Positions 29,513-43,937 of a DNA stretch of 64,000 nucleotides are shown here, in pieces (within the stretch, counting starts at the first letter, position 1; every line of letters begins with the position of its first letter). The stretch spans positions 992,001-1,056,000 of the forward strand of contig JADDTR010000004.1 of assembly GCA_015345905.1 (NCBI GenBank). Direction: 5' to 3'. The position numbers were made by a program, and so were the translations under genes. Below the pieces are notes generated by a model. It worked only from the letters and a program-made list of their open reading frames with translations. It had not been told where the DNA came from and did not search any database. This DNA is from Aotearoamyces nothofagi. Taxonomy: Eukaryota > Ascomycota > Leotiomycetes > Leotiales > Tympanidaceae.

Positions 29513-31919
29513 CTAAAGCGTTGATTCTAGAGCAAGGACCTGACAGAGAGTTAGCGGCGCTATTTGTATCGCATGCAGATAATTACTTACAATTGCCGTT
29601 CGTGTTGGGATATAGACTTGTGTGAAGTTCTTGCGGCCGTTCCATGCGAATGGCGTTGTGAAGAAACGCGTGCCAGAATCAATTCTCTCAAAACCTCCGA
29701 AGTCTTTCGTGTCAGTGTTTAGAACTACTCTGTACGTCCCAGCCATCTCAACGCCAATACGGTAGTCTGCAAAGCTTTTTGTGGGATGAAAATTGAAAAC
29801 CCAGAGCAGACCAGCTCGTTCAAAGACGACGACCTTATCAGCTTCATTTTTCAAGCTGATATATGCCTGCTCTGAGTGAAGCCAGCCGTACTTTTCCTCA
29901 GTCCATTGCATTTTCGAATCGAACTCGTTCAAGAACTGGTAACGCAATAGCTTATCGTCTGGGAGATTGAATTGACGCCTGGCATACCAATAGCTGTTAT
30001 CGTTGCCCACTCTCGGGAAGTCAAGCCATTCGGGGTGACCAAACTCATTTCCTTCAAAATTGAGGTAGCCTTCGCCACCAAGGCCGTGTGTAATCAGTCG
30101 AATCATTTTGTGAAGGGCCATGCCCCGTTCAATGACGGGTGTGAGCTCGGTAAGAATAGACATATTTGTATAGAGCTGTGCATCGCAAAGATGCATCATG
30201 ATGGACTTATCGCCAACCAATGCCTGGTCATGACTCTCAGCATAAGCGATTGTCTTCTCCCCATGACGACGGTTGGTCAAGGTGAAACATATGTTGGCCA
30301 TGTCCCAGTCAATGTCCTCTTTTTCCTTCAATATTTTGATCCACATGTCCGGAATCGCCATTGCAAGCCGGTAGTCGAAACCAATACCCCCAAGAGATAG
30401 TGATAGACAAAGTGCTGGCATACCTGACACATCTTCCGCGATAGTTATGCATTCTGGGTATAGATTGTGTAGCATCTCATTCGCAATCATAAGATAGACA
30501 ATGCCATCCTCATCAACCCCAGACCCAAAATATTCGTGATATCCGCCGGAGAATCCACTAAACTATGTCAATTATAGTCAGCCAATAGAATATTAAGAGA
30601 CTTACGTTCCAATACCATGATGAGTATATATCATGCTCGTAACGCCATCAAATCGAAATCCGTCAAAGTTATACTCATCCATCCAGAACCGCAGGTTGCT
30701 CAAAAGAAACCGTAAGACTTCGTGATGTCCATAATTGAACAATCTGCTGTCCCAAAGCTCATGCTGGCCCTTAACACCCTCATGGAAATAGAGGTGGTCT
30801 GATCCATCAAACTCGTTAAGCCCATCAAGAACATTCTTAGATGCATGGCTGTGGACTACGTCTAAGAGGACCACAATTCCGAGTCCATGAGCGGTATCAA
30901 TAAGTTCCTTAAGGTCTTCAGGAGGCCCAAATCGACTGCTCGCAGCGAAGAAGTTGTTGATCTGGTAGCCGAAACTCGCATAATATGCGTGCTCCATGAT
31001 TGCCATGAGTTGGATGACATTGTATCCTAGATGCTTTATCCGTGGAAGCATGTTCTGAGTGAACTCTTTGTATGTAGAGACCCGCAACTCGGGGGACGAG
31101 ATTCCGACGTGTGCTTCGTAGACCCGTACACTTTCGGGCTTCTTTGGTCTTGGATGCTTAAAGACGTAACGCTCAGATTGTGGGGGGTTCCAGAACCGCC
31201 CATCGTACACGGGAGATAGGGAGAGATCTTGTGTGACATATTTTATCCATGCTGGGATGCGCTCAATTCGTTCGCCGGATGGTATAATCATTGATATCTA
31301 CATAGCAAGAGCATTAGCATTTATGAAATCGAAAAGCAATACCGCCAGCTACCTTGATTTTAGAATTGTGTTGAATTGCAGGCTGGCCATCTCTAGCTGG
31401 TAAAACAAGTTCCCACACCCCGAATGAGTCCTTCTTCATTGGGTGTGACTCGCGATTCCAGTCATCTAGTCTCGATTAGCATATCAAACCACGCACCTTT
31501 CAGCAAAGGCGAGAAATACTGAAATCACCAATAAGGAATGCTTGAATTGCATTAGGCGCCCATTCCCTGTAGGTAATGTTGTTCTCCTTATCCACGTTGA
31601 AGCCAAACTTCTCAGTACCCTTAGAAACGTCAGAGGAGCCCGAGACGGCCGAAAAGAGATCTCACCCTGCTGAACTTTTCAAGTCCCCCCTCCAACTTGT
31701 CGAGTGCAGTAATCCAATCCTGTGCTTTGCTGTAACGTTTGCGTAGCGAGTCTTTGAAAGGTGAGAGCCATGGATCAAGCTGTACCACACCTGCCGTCAC
31801 ATAAGCCGTGGTCAATGTAATGGTATTTCATGTAACTTACCGGTGCCATCGTTCGGTAGTCCTTGGGCAGGGCCATTGGTCATGATTGAATTGACCGACT
31901 GTTTGTTAACGCTATCCAT
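29513..31919 (-). CDS. GBE1: 1,4-alpha-glucan (glycogen) branching enzyme
   Basis: Seven exons (31919-31841, 31790-31666, 31619-31529, 31465-31353, 31297-30606, 30557-29591, 29539-29513) give 697 residues. An N-terminal CBM48 region ([20 protein letters not shown]) leads into the GH13 barrel. The catalytic residues are visible: the nucleophile Asp in [12 protein letters not shown], the acid/base Glu in [13 protein letters not shown] and the stabilising Asp in [10 protein letters not shown]. The fungal C-terminus ends [11 protein letters not shown]. The enzyme makes alpha-1,6 branch points during glycogen synthesis in the cytosol. The last intron (51 bases, 29540-29590) is a multiple of three without stops, so both spliced and unspliced messages stay in frame to the same stop. 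It is head to head with the ClpX gene. Confidence 0.95.
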
Positions 31920-32634
31920 GCTAGATAACTGCCAGATAGGCCCTCCTAAATTGCAAGCTGGGTGGGAAGATGTGTACACTTCGGACCTTGCGGTAAAATG
32001 TGTAGAATGTAGGCCGTGCGAAAGAGAGAAGAGGGTCGGAAGATAGAATAGACGTAGTTAGAGCTTCACAGCCGTCATATCATGCGGGGAACGGGGAAAT
32101 TAACGGATTGCGCCTTTCTTGTAGCTCAGGATCGTACGTTCGAAGCGCTCTTTGGTACTATCTCCAAGAAGCTGTCCGTTGGTTCAGCTTCCCACCATGA
32201 CGTCTATCCCTGTAGCTATCTCTAATACGCTTACCCCAATAAGGACTACCAAAACCTGTCAACATGTTCCACGATAAGGTACCTAGGTATCTATGGATGT
32301 TTATTTGTTTGCCGCCTGACATTACATCTCAAAGTGTGGCGGTTCCAAATCTATAGGTGCAAGAGAACGACGTTCTGATAATGCCGCCAGACCTTGGGTT
32401 CTCCAAGCATGTGGAGTAGCATGCATTTTGACTTTCTCGTTACAATCTTAGGAGAGCTCTAAACCTCTCGCTTATGCTATCAGTGGGTGAGCTCCAGACA
32501 TCAATCCAAGCCGCCCCGCAAGGTGTAAATACAGTAGTGACTCAACTTCTAAATCTCCCTTGCACGCATCGACTGGGTACGGTGTTGTCTTAAGGCGCGT
32601 TCTGCAAGCTATGTGATAAACATTTCCTATCAAA
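31920..32634. promoter_or_regulatory. Shared divergent promoter region, GBE1 and MCX1
   Basis: The start codons of two oppositely directed genes are 715 bases apart. No tRNA or conserved site was found; short frames on both strands overlap and lack motifs. Confidence 0.45.
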
Positions 32635-34578
32635 ATGTCGACTGCAGTCTTCTGCCCCAAGGTTATATCCCATCAAGCCCGCATATCATACCTTGCCCTC
32701 TCAAGTATTCAACGGGCATCCTTATCGACGTCATCGAAAGCATCGTCTCGCTCTGCATTCGACCGTTCCGACTTTCAGGGCCAGCCGTTCACTGGTAGTT
32801 ACGAGATTGATCAACCTACTAGAGGTCCGCTGGGCGAAGCTTCAACACATGGGGTTTCTCGTGTAACGCCGAGACAGCTAAAGGAATATGCGGATCAATA
32901 TGCTGTTGCGCAAGAAAGGGCGAAGAAGATCCTGAGCACCGCGATTTTCAATCATTATATGCGTGGGCAAATAATTCAAAGTCGAGATGAAGAACAGCAG
33001 GAGAGACTGGCAAGGGAGAATATGAAGCGGAGTAGATTACACGCTGAAATGATTCGGGCTGAGGGTCAGTATCTGTTCACTCATGTTGATGCAAGAATTT
33101 GAGGGGTCGAGTTGCTCAGTGTCCAAGCTAACAATCATTTTCCAAAGAAGGGGTGCCCATTGTTGGGCCACGAATGGGTTACCCTCTAGATCCAGACGCC
33201 GACCCGCGGGATGGATCATGGCGAACTGTACCTATCGAGTCTCGACATCATCACGATGAGTCTTCCAAACGTACAAAGAGGATACTACTCGAAGAACCCG
33301 TACCCATCGTCATGGCGAAGTCGAATATTTTAATACTAGGCCCTACAGGATGTGGAAAGACACACTTGGTGAAGTGAGACAAACATGATTACTTTGCCAA
33401 TATATTTATTTTTGCTAATGATGACAAGAACCCTTGCTCAACGTCTTGATGTACCCTTCAGCATTTCCGACTGCACGCCTTTCACACAGGCCGGATACAT
33501 AGGCGAAGATCCGGAGGTGTGCGTTGCGCGGCTTTTAGCAGAGGCTGGCAACGACGTAGCCGCGGCAGAGCGCGGTATAATATTTCTGGATGAAGTCGAT
33601 AAGATCGCTACTGTACGAAGTGCTAATGGTCGCGATGTAGGAGGCGAAGGGGTGCAGCAAGCTCTCTTAAAGATTCTTGAAGGCACAACTCTCACTATAA
33701 CAGCCAAACCAGACCCGAAAGGCAGCCAACGAACTAACAGCAACAGTACCTTTGGAGCTGGCTTTGGTGCCAATGCATCATTCCAATCCTCGAATACTCC
33801 TAAACCCGAAACATACACTGTTCGCACAGATAATATTCTCTTTATCTGCGCTGGTGCCTTTGTCGGCCTCCAAAAGATTGTTCTAGACCGAATATCCAAG
33901 GGCTCTATTGGCTTTGGTGCTCAAGTCCGTACTTCCAGCTCTTCGGCTTCTACTCTCACCATGACAGGCTCCGATGCTGCTTTATACTTCAAAAACCTTC
34001 CCTTCTATTCCGACACACACTCGACATTGCCATGTAACTTAGGAAATCAGACCTATAACCCTCTCGATCTCGTACAGCCCGAAGACCTACGAAAATTTGG
34101 TCTTATCCCTGAATTCCTAGGTCGTCTTCCTGTCACTGCTGCTCTTGCCCCGCTATCTATCTCAGATCTTGAACGTGTTCTTACCGAGCCTCGTAACTCT
34201 CTCATATCTCAATGTATTGAAAAATTCAACCTCTTCGGCGCCGAGCTGCGTTTCACAACCCCAGCGGTGCGACAAATAGCCATAACGGCACAGGATCTGG
34301 GTACAGGTGCACGCGGGTTACAAACAGTCATGGAGAATTTGCTGGTGGAAGCTAATTATTGGATCCCAGGAACCAATATTAAGTACGTCTTAGTCACTGA
34401 AAAAGCAGCCAAGCGGAAAGAGAAACCTGGATACTGGGCCCGCGGCGGAAAGGCCGAATTCCACGCCGCTAGCGCAGCTGAGGAAGAAGAATGGGCATCA
34501 AGGCAAGCTAGAGGAGAACATGAAGCCGAAAACGCAAGTTTTGAGGAATTCAGAAAGCATGCACAGAGTGGCATGTGA
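32635..34578 (+). CDS. MCX1: Mitochondrial ClpX-type AAA+ unfoldase (Mcx1)
   Basis: Three exons (32635-33064, 33148-33373, 33429-34578) give 601 residues. A Ser/Arg-rich targeting peptide (about 1-40) is followed by a helical, charged region in place of the bacterial zinc-binding domain. The AAA+ module shows Walker A LGPTGCGKTH, the GYIGED pore loop, Walker B IIFLDEVDKI, and sensor 2 GARGL. GSIGFGAQV corresponds to the IGF loop by which bacterial ClpX docks on ClpP. LIPEFLGRLPVTA is another ClpX hallmark. It unfolds matrix proteins, and in yeast activates heme synthesis through Hem1. The retained IGF loop hints that a ClpP partner exists in this fungus. A Ser/Gly/Asn-rich insert (about 330-350) precedes the sensor 1 region. 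Confidence 0.93.
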
Positions 34579-35542
34579 TGGTTGCCGCATTGTGTGGCTA
34601 ACGAACTATATATTGTGCAATATATAGTATTTTGTCATTATAAAACGATGGAAACTCTGGTTGGTGTATATATGGGCATTTTTACGCACCGATATGTCAT
34701 GCTAGGATAGTAAATAGCGTGATATGATTATTAACTATGACCTTTTAATCTCCATATAATAATCCCTAGACATATATAACCCGCATTTTGAAGATTGCCT
34801 TTCTCGATGGTCCAATAGACGATCTCTGTATGCGCTCATGCGATTTGACCTATACTATACTTAGCTCGATCATACTAGCTGGTAGACTGGCTGGCTTGAC
34901 TACGTCTTCTTGCTATATAGGTATCTGATTCCTATGTACACGACGACTATTCTGTACGGCATCGCATGGCAGATATGTTGAGCATGAGCTACGCTGCTGG
35001 TTTCATCATGGCAACTCGCTGCGGGATTGGGATCTTGCTGTTATTGAAAACGCTGCTATGATAGAGCTAGAACGAGCCAGCTAATTCGTACCTATACGAC
35101 TCCGCATTACAGCAAAGAGGGAGGCGACGGCTTGTTCGCTCTACCCGTAGGTGGCGGCACTGTCTAGATGGTGCTTTCTATAGCTAGGCAGTTGCAGGAA
35201 ACAATATCATGTAGGATGGCCGATATTCCTTGAACACGGGGCATGTGTTTCGTACTTGATGTAACTTGGGGAATAACTACGAGAAAATGAATGAAGCATG
35301 CGAAACATTATAGATATACAACCAACGGGCCAAAGGTTTCAAACGGGTTCTATGCAGGCTAAGACTCTTTGTACACTTTCATTCCCCTCCCCTCCGATTT
35401 ATCATCAACTTTCCTCCTGATGTACACAATCCAGCCTCCGCCTAACAAATGACGAGACGAGCAGAGCACGCATATTTAACGTAAGATGCATCGTACAGTG
35501 CGTTGTCGCGGAAGAAAGGATGACAGCTAAATTATCATGTCG
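34579..35542. other. AT-rich convergent intergenic region
   Basis: These 960 bases lie between two gene ends. I see no open frame above 60 codons, no repeat of note and no RNA gene. The sequence is AT-rich throughout its first half. Confidence 0.55.
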
Positions 35543-36260
35543 TTACTTCTTCGCTGGCGGGCTCTGAACCATACCAGGGCCATTGTAGCCTTCGGACGAT
35601 ATACCGGTAATAGGGTCACTTTTTTGGTTCTGCAAGGTAGGAGACGTTAGCATTGCCCATTGTACAGATATTATGACTAGGATAAGCATAGACTGACCTT
35701 GAGGAACTCATTCGATGCCTCCTGGTACTCTTTTGTCATAGTTGCCGGCTGTCCTTTAGCTCCTAGGCGTGCACCAACAAAGAGAACCAATGAGGCCAAC
35801 AAACCGACGGAAACATATCCAAAGATTTTCCAGCCTTCTCCTGGAGGTGCTTGAGCGCGTGGGCCGTGGGCGCCGAAGGCGATCCAATATGCTGTTAAAC
35901 GCGAGATATCAGCAATTGTTAAACCACACTATATCTAACAGCCGTGTAGCTCCACAAGAGTCCATTGAACTCTAGGAACACTGTTGATAGGTCATTGAAT
36001 ATCGATAGAGTCGAGAGGAACATACCGGCCTTCTTCTCCTGTGGGGTCAGCTCGGCCCAGTTGACCTTCATGCGGTCTCTCAATGCCATCCACAAGTCCG
36101 CCTGCTCTTGTGGTGGTAGACCTTCCCATCGCTTCTCAATGTTTGCCAGCGTGGGGTTCGAGATTGCGTGGGCAGTAGCCCAGCGTTGCTGTACTGTGCA
36201 TACTGTAGCTGGTCGTACGATTCTGGGCGCGGCGGCGCGGACAATGGAGGTGCGAAGCAT
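35543..36260 (-). CDS. COX5: Cytochrome c oxidase subunit IV family (Cox5)
   Basis: Three exons (36260-36026, 35891-35698, 35629-35543) give 171 residues. The N-terminus is a targeting peptide (MLRTSIVRAAAPRIVRPA). The mature protein has the family block ANIEKRWEGLPPQEQADLW and LTPQEKKAAYWIAFGAHGPRA, the latter rebuilt across intron 1. A single membrane span near 110-130 (GYVSVGLLASLVLFVG) crosses the inner mitochondrial membrane. The tail ends with a short Pro/Lys stretch. This nuclear subunit regulates complex IV, and its homologue in yeast is Cox5a/b. Length and order match fungal orthologues. Confidence 0.93.
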
Positions 36261-36731
36261 CTTGCGGAATATGGGGTATATGTGTCTACAACAGAGATAA
36301 TATCCGAAACTAAGCTGCCACAGATGTCAATGGGACGTTTAGCAGCTGCTATGGGCCGATTGACTCGATTGATGACTGGATAGGATGATGAAAGTCAGTT
36401 GCAGCTTTTGAGCTAATGCTTAAGAAAGCGAGCCGTAGTTGTCGGTACGGAAATTAGCGAAAGTGTTTGAACTGGCGAATAGGCGTATCGCATTACAGAT
36501 ACTCCGGCCAAGGGTGGACAAATGCGGGAACTTTGCTATCAGCAATCACAAAACATATGACAGAAACTAATATACTATAAACCCATTGATATAATGATAT
36601 TTCAAATCGGATAGTCGAACTGGAACGAATGCAACCTTCAACTGCACACATTTTTATTACTTGGGCATATTGAAGTCTTTGGAACTGATAGTATTCATGT
36701 TAGGTCTGATTCTCGTTAAAATTAACTATCA
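36261..36731. other. Intergenic spacer, 470 bases
   Basis: This holds the COX5 promoter and the 3' end of the transcription factor gene. No gene is seen; a plus-strand frame that enters it from 36168 is antisense to COX5. Confidence 0.45.
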
Positions 36732-38883
36732 TCATTCTATCAACTCAAATCCATCCTCTTCAAGTTGCTTTGAGGTGGCCATAGAAGGCGACAACTGAGC
36801 TGGGAATGGCGAGAATATAGAATTCTCTGCAAAGTTACCATCAGCTGATAGAATGTTCCTCATATCTGGACTAAAGAAAGTCATCGGAGTCGTCATTGAA
36901 GGTTCGTATATCTGCTTTCCGCTATCCATCAATTTCTTCTTGATGGCCGACGAGACATCCATGCTCCGTCGATGGGCCATTGTCTGTAGGATTTCTGTTG
37001 CCCGCTTTGCAAAGCTGTGCGACGGCATCATCTCTTCTAAATCTGCAATTGCTTGAATGACGTTTGCGAAAGCACGGAAATTGGAGACCATTGAATCGGT
37101 GACCATCAAATGCATGATGTTGGCGGCCAGTATAATATATGGAGTAAAGCATGGTGTTCGGCGTAGACTGTATAATCGGCGATAAGAGCTGACATGAGAG
37201 GCGATAACATCGGCAGCTTCGGTACAAATGTCTAGTGGAGAGACGTTGAGGCCTAGAAAGCGGACTTTGATGAACGGTCCAAAAAGGAGTAGAATAGCAA
37301 AATGATAGTAAATGCTATCGGAGGCATAGTCAGCATAACTTACCAATGAGAGGGAGGTCACTCTAGCTTACTGTGCAAACAGAACTGCTGGAGTCGAGTT
37401 ACTTCCTCCTCGAAGGACATCCGGTAAGAGGTTGTACCATGCAAGGTACTCCGTATAGATACTCAGAATATCGAGACTTTTGAGACGAGTCCCTGGAGAA
37501 TAAAGCACATATAGTGATCTATGAACAATCTCTGATATCCCACATGTCTGTTGATATACAGAAGAGACATTACTTATTTGGCTTAAAATGCTACTTGACT
37601 GCATTCCATTTTCTGTGTATGGTACCCATCCACTTTGCTCGTCATCCTCAACGATGGGAGGGAGTTCTACACTCACACCACGGTGGGAGACATGAGGCAT
37701 AGTGCCCAAGATTAGTGACCATGCACTTTATACCAGAATAGAGTCAGTTATATCCTGCTTATAGAGGAAGGGGTCTGGGCGAACTTACGCATCTAGAGTA
37801 AAGGCTCCCCAAAATGTAGCACGACGAACTTCCACCTCCGTTTGTTCCATTCCGAGGTCGTTGCTTTGTAAGTGCAGCCCCATCTCGACGGCTATGCCTA
37901 TAGACTGCTTAGAGTAGAACGAACCTTCACTATCACGTCCGCGGCTTGCTTCCCAGCATGACATCAGGCCTGTAGCCTGAACGCATGTATACGTGTGCCT
38001 ATCTTGCTCCTCCCCCCATAGTCTTTCAGCTTCAGCGAAGAATAGGCCACCACGCTCTTCACTGTCCTCTGGGTCCGTCACAAACTCAGGGTTGTGTGCG
38101 AACCTGCATCCAAGAGCTAGGATCGCATTGACTAATAGAGAAGAGCAATATCTCTTTCTTCCAGCTATAAAGTCGGCAACAAAATGTTTCTTAGATAGAC
38201 TAGCAAAAATCGGATATTCCCAGCAGAAATAAAGTGACATAAGATGCTGGATGTCTTTCGACTCTGATATCACAGTTGTCCACGGCTGGTTACTGTGAAG
38301 ATGGCCATCCTCGCTGTGTGCCTGCCCTCTCATATCGGGAAATTTTGTGGCATCGATTTCCATTCTATCTTGGGTATTTCTAGTTCTCCCATCGTTGCTG
38401 CTTGTAGTAGTTGACCATTCTATCGTCTGGGACATACCAGGGCTCGATTTAAGCACCTTTGGACTGGTTGTATTGGCTTCGTCGTCAGGCATTTTTTTAT
38501 CTAACAAGCTATCGAATATGTCCTTCAATTTCACATGATGCTTTAACTGCAAGAGAATGGACTCCGTCTGGTGCTCAGAGACTAGTGCTTCTAGGACATG
38601 CTCACTCAGTCGCTGATAGGTCTGCAAATCCTCTATCTCCGCCTTCATAGATTTCTTGCTAACAAGTAAAGATACTTCATAGCGGCAGATTACACCCACC
38701 AGGGATACACATCTTCCACATGGGTCATTCCCATCACACTGCTATATATTAAGTAGGTGGTTTGGAAGCGCGCTGCCAAGAGCAACTTACTTTGGCTTTT
38801 CTCTTTCTGCATTCAGCGCAAGCGTTTTGAGTTACAGCCGCGGAAGACCTGCTTCTTCGTGATATAGCGCTAGTACTGGCCAT
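36732..38883 (-). CDS. Zn2Cys6 fungal transcription factor
   Basis: Four exons (38883-38791, 38738-37789, 37725-37372, 37314-36732) give 659 residues. The binuclear zinc cluster at about 22-48 reads C-A-E-C-(6)-C-(5)-C-G-R-C-(7)-C, a perfect fit to the family spacing. Intron 1 splits it after the sixth spacer residue, and the acceptor was chosen because it restores Lys-Cys-Asp-Gly. The fungal-specific transcription factor domain follows (about 170-480) with LMSLYFCWEYPIFASLSK and FWGAFTLD. A linker of helices and an Asp/Ser-rich patch lies between the two. Such factors bind CGG triplets and switch on metabolic genes. The target cannot be read from sequence. Confidence 0.92.
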
Positions 38884-40489
38884 ATCTATCCGACCATGTC
38901 TAGAGTAATAATATAGCAGGAGGGTTACCAGCCCTGTCGTGTGTTTTGGCTCCAACTAGTGAGGAATGCCTAACGTGACGGCGCTGGCCGCCTTACGCGA
39001 GGCAAGCGACATGTTTTTGAGACTGAAGAGGCTGGATGTGCGGTTCCCATTGGAGGAGGAAGGGCCAATATGCTCGGTTGTATACTGTACAGTGCATGGC
39101 AACTATGAGCTATGCAAAATACATGCGGAATCATAGTAAGATACTATTGAAAACCAGTACTTTTGCGTCTATATCGCGTCTCAGCCGGTTCATTTGACAG
39201 TTTAGACGTCCTTGATGGCAGCAGGTAGGTGCACGTGATCTGAGCTGAAGTCGACCGAAACCGCAAGAAGGGTCTAATCAGTATATTATAGCTGGGAGCT
39301 CAAAAGAGCGCAACTTATTACTCACACTTGCCGGCAGCACCTCGTTAAGCGCTACTTCTTTGTGCGCGGAACGTACGGATACACAATGCAGCAAACATGG
39401 AATGCGCCAATTATTACGCCGATGATGGGCCAGCAATTGCCAGACAGATAGACACATCGCAAGAAGGATCTGGACAGCTTTACGTCACCAAACAAGATCT
39501 CCGCAGCAAATCTTCAGGGAAGAGGTCGAGGAATTGGTATCAACGAGGACACGATACAGGCAGTAAATACCCAAGGAATTACTCAAGTTATTAGCGGCAG
39601 TGCGTACTTGAGATCCTTCACTACCATCAACGAGGGCGCGATACGGGCAGTAGGCGCTGTACTATACTCGAGGAATTCCTCTCCGGCAGCGGCACGATAC
39701 AAACACAGCAAGCACTCAAGTAATTATCTTCCAACGGCGGCATCAGTACTACAAGTACACACTACAAGTAATTACCATCAGCAAGGACACGGTATAGGCA
39801 ATAAGCAAGAACGTGGGCTGATGCACAGGTTGATGCATTCATGTGGAAAAATCTTTTAGCAACACGTGTTTCGCGAGTGGAGTGGCGCCAGTCGTTGGCT
39901 GACTTGAGAGCCCGAAGTACGGCCTTCGAAGATTTCTTCAAGCGATGCTCTGACCACACCGACTCGACACCATTCACGGCGTCTGGGAAACAGAGGCATT
40001 GCGCATTGCGGCTCGCAGACCGTCAGGATCACGACGGTACGCACAATCACGTAGATACTTTAGACTAGACGCCCTGCGACCCCGAACTCGTCTACGAAGA
40101 TGTATCGGGCTCTTCTCGATGCGTATGATACCCGAAGTCCCGGGCCTTCCCTAGTACGAGGCTGTTGTTCTGGCGAGGGCAACAGCCTTGGACATCAGCC
40201 CACTCGGTCGTTGAAAATCTGGGGATGCATTTTGAGTAGATCTAGCATCAGACACGACACCGAAGCACAACGAGACCGGCTGATCAGGAGAGAAGCGGCG
40301 GCGTGGTAGGGTCCGTACTTAGTAATAGTCGTATAGCGGCCCTGACGGGCGTGAAAAAAGAAATAGCCCAGCCCAGATAAGGCCCGAGAAATCTCTCTCC
40401 CTTCGCCCAAATGTAGCAAGGCTGTTGGCGGTTGGCTGTTGCTGCAGGAGCTGCCTTCGTCATTCGTTTATCCTTAGCGGGGCGCGAGC
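38884..40489. other. Intergenic region with a string of orphan plus-strand frames
   Basis: Four plus-strand frames follow one another (39397-39594, 39608-39859, 39841-40068, 40100-40309). None matches a family I know, and no splice plan joins them. The words GAGGACACGATACAGGCAGTA, shortened in later copies near 39628, 39692 and 39783, give it a loose internal repeat. It could be a decayed host gene or chance frames in GC-balanced spacer. The left end is the promoter of the transcription factor gene. Confidence 0.35.
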
Positions 40490-41977
<1,488 letters not shown>

Positions 41978-42209
41978 AATATTCACTGTTAGCAACTGCA
42001 AACACGGACTCTGATAGCTTTAATTTCGGAGAGCAATCGATGAAGAGACAGCTATAACGGATTGGTCTGCATGAGTTATGGGATTATAGTTAGGAGAAAA
42101 GTAGTACTCTAGTACGAAAATCAAAGGAAGAGACTTTTTTTCTAAATTTCTGCATCAATGTAACGCATAGTGATGTAGGCTCGTGAATGGCCCGTGACAT
42201 GGATAATTG

Positions 42210-42241
42210 TAGTGATTTAGTGATGTAGTGATGCAGTGATG
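42210..42241. repeat. AGTGATG/T tandem repeat
   Basis: Four copies of an 8-base word (AGTGATTT, AGTGATGT, AGTGATGC, AGTGATG) stand head to tail in the GAPDH 3' flank. Confidence 0.7.
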
Positions 42242-42821
42242 TTTGTAACTGTATATGTAAGTTGCTAGAAGACTGCAATGACTCGACGACTCAAAAGCCT
42301 TAGCCTCAACTTCACGTAGCTAATAATTAGTTTTCAGTAAGCCTATAGTCACCTATCTAGACCAACGATGCCTTGATGTAAGTTATCATCTGCGCACAAG
42401 TTCTTAGAAATTACTGGGTTGATAGATATGTAGATAAATCATAGGGTCGAGATATGGAGAGTGTAGCACGAAGTTACTCTAGTCCCCAGCTCGAAAACGA
42501 TGACGATGAATCGATGATGACGACGAATCGACGATGACGACTATAGTAGTAGTCACGGACACCTGGGCCCTCACGCCCTGTCCCCCACACCCGCAGAGCC
42601 TCCCCAACTTCCAAGCGCGCACCTTAACGAACCATCACTAGTGACAGCGCTCGATCGCGTCTACACAAGGTATATTAATCATCCTCCTGGCGCTATAGGG
42701 TCCCTACTCTCCTCCCACGGCCAAGGTAAAGGGGTACAACAGGCAGGCAGGCAAGAGAGAGCACCCTCCGGGTCTTCGGAGATGGGGGATCTGGACGAGC
42801 AGGTTTGTATGCGTCCTAGGC

Positions 42822-43009
42822 TATCCATCCATCCCATCCATCCATCATAAGATACCAGAGATCGGATCCTAGCCGAAGAGGGGCTTTTTTTCTTTTCTTT
42901 TTTCTTTTTTTCTTTCTTTTTCTTCTTAAGGGGTCGCGAGTCACATGTATAATATATATTTCCATGTTTCCGAGAATAGAGAGGGAGAGAGAGGAGGGGG
43001 GGGGGGGGT
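42822..43009. repeat. Cluster of simple repeats: ATCC, polypyrimidine, GA and poly-G
   Basis: An ATCC run (42822-42846), a T-rich polypyrimidine tract (42884-42926) and a GA tract ending in about thirteen G bases (42979-43009) occur within 190 bases. Confidence 0.8.
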
Positions 43010-43511
43010 GTTACCGAGGCAACTGGTGGGATCCCTTCCCCGCACAACACCGGCTGTCCGCGCCACGCGTTGTATGCAAATAGCGGGGGGAGTCTTTGTG
43101 GTTCTCGATTTTACAGGGCCTTATGAATTTACCGCGGTGGCTCTTGGTGGCTGTGTGGTTTTTTTTAGCTATGAGAGAGGATGGATATCCGCCGTATAGA
43201 AATCTTGTTGGGCCTGTGACGTGCTGGATATACATGAAAACCAAGGCGAAACAAGATTGGGACACAAGACATGATCGGACATGATCGGACGGGCTCGATA
43301 TACTAGATATGTGATAAAACTAGATGTGGCAGGACACATGATACAGCAAGACATGACAGGCCATTCATTATACAGTATAATCTACTACGCCACTACAACA
43401 CTACAGTACAATCCCCCTGCTGAGTAGATATGCATCGAGCGAGTCGAGATAAGGTACGATGCTAATCTAGACAAAGCACAAAGAAGGAGTCTGGTATAGG
43501 ATAGAACAAGA

Positions 43512-43531
43512 CAGGATAGGATAGGATAGGA
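43512..43531. repeat. AGGAT microsatellite
   Basis: Four copies of AGGAT stand in direct order. Confidence 0.75.
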
Positions 43532-43937
43532 CGGAGAAGAGAGGTCTAGCCAGCCAGTCCAACAACAGGTATACATACCAGCGACAAGAGACCTAGCCGG
43601 TCCGGCAGCACGTGTATACCAACGACGACGACGATGAATAGAGATTGATATTAGCGGCGAGGACGATGACGGCGGTGGCAGCCACAGCAGTAAGTACAGC
43701 CAAGGACACCAGCTGCACCACAGCAGCAGCAAGCAGCAAAGCAGCAAAGCAGCCGAACAAAGCAAAAACGAAGCCTCGCCGCGAAACCCCCGCCACCGTC
43801 CTCGGCGTGCCAGATCCACAGAACCGACAACCGACAACGAAACATGTTTGCGAATCGTAACGTAAAAGGAAACAAGCAAGCAGACCAGACACCAGAAACC
43901 ACCACCCGATGATCGGCCCAGGGCAGCAGACAGGGCA

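Noticed and set aside
32100-32160. Short stretch resembling tRNA box words (GTAGCTCAGG ... CGTTCGAAG)
   Set aside because: The spacing is too short and no cloverleaf can be drawn.
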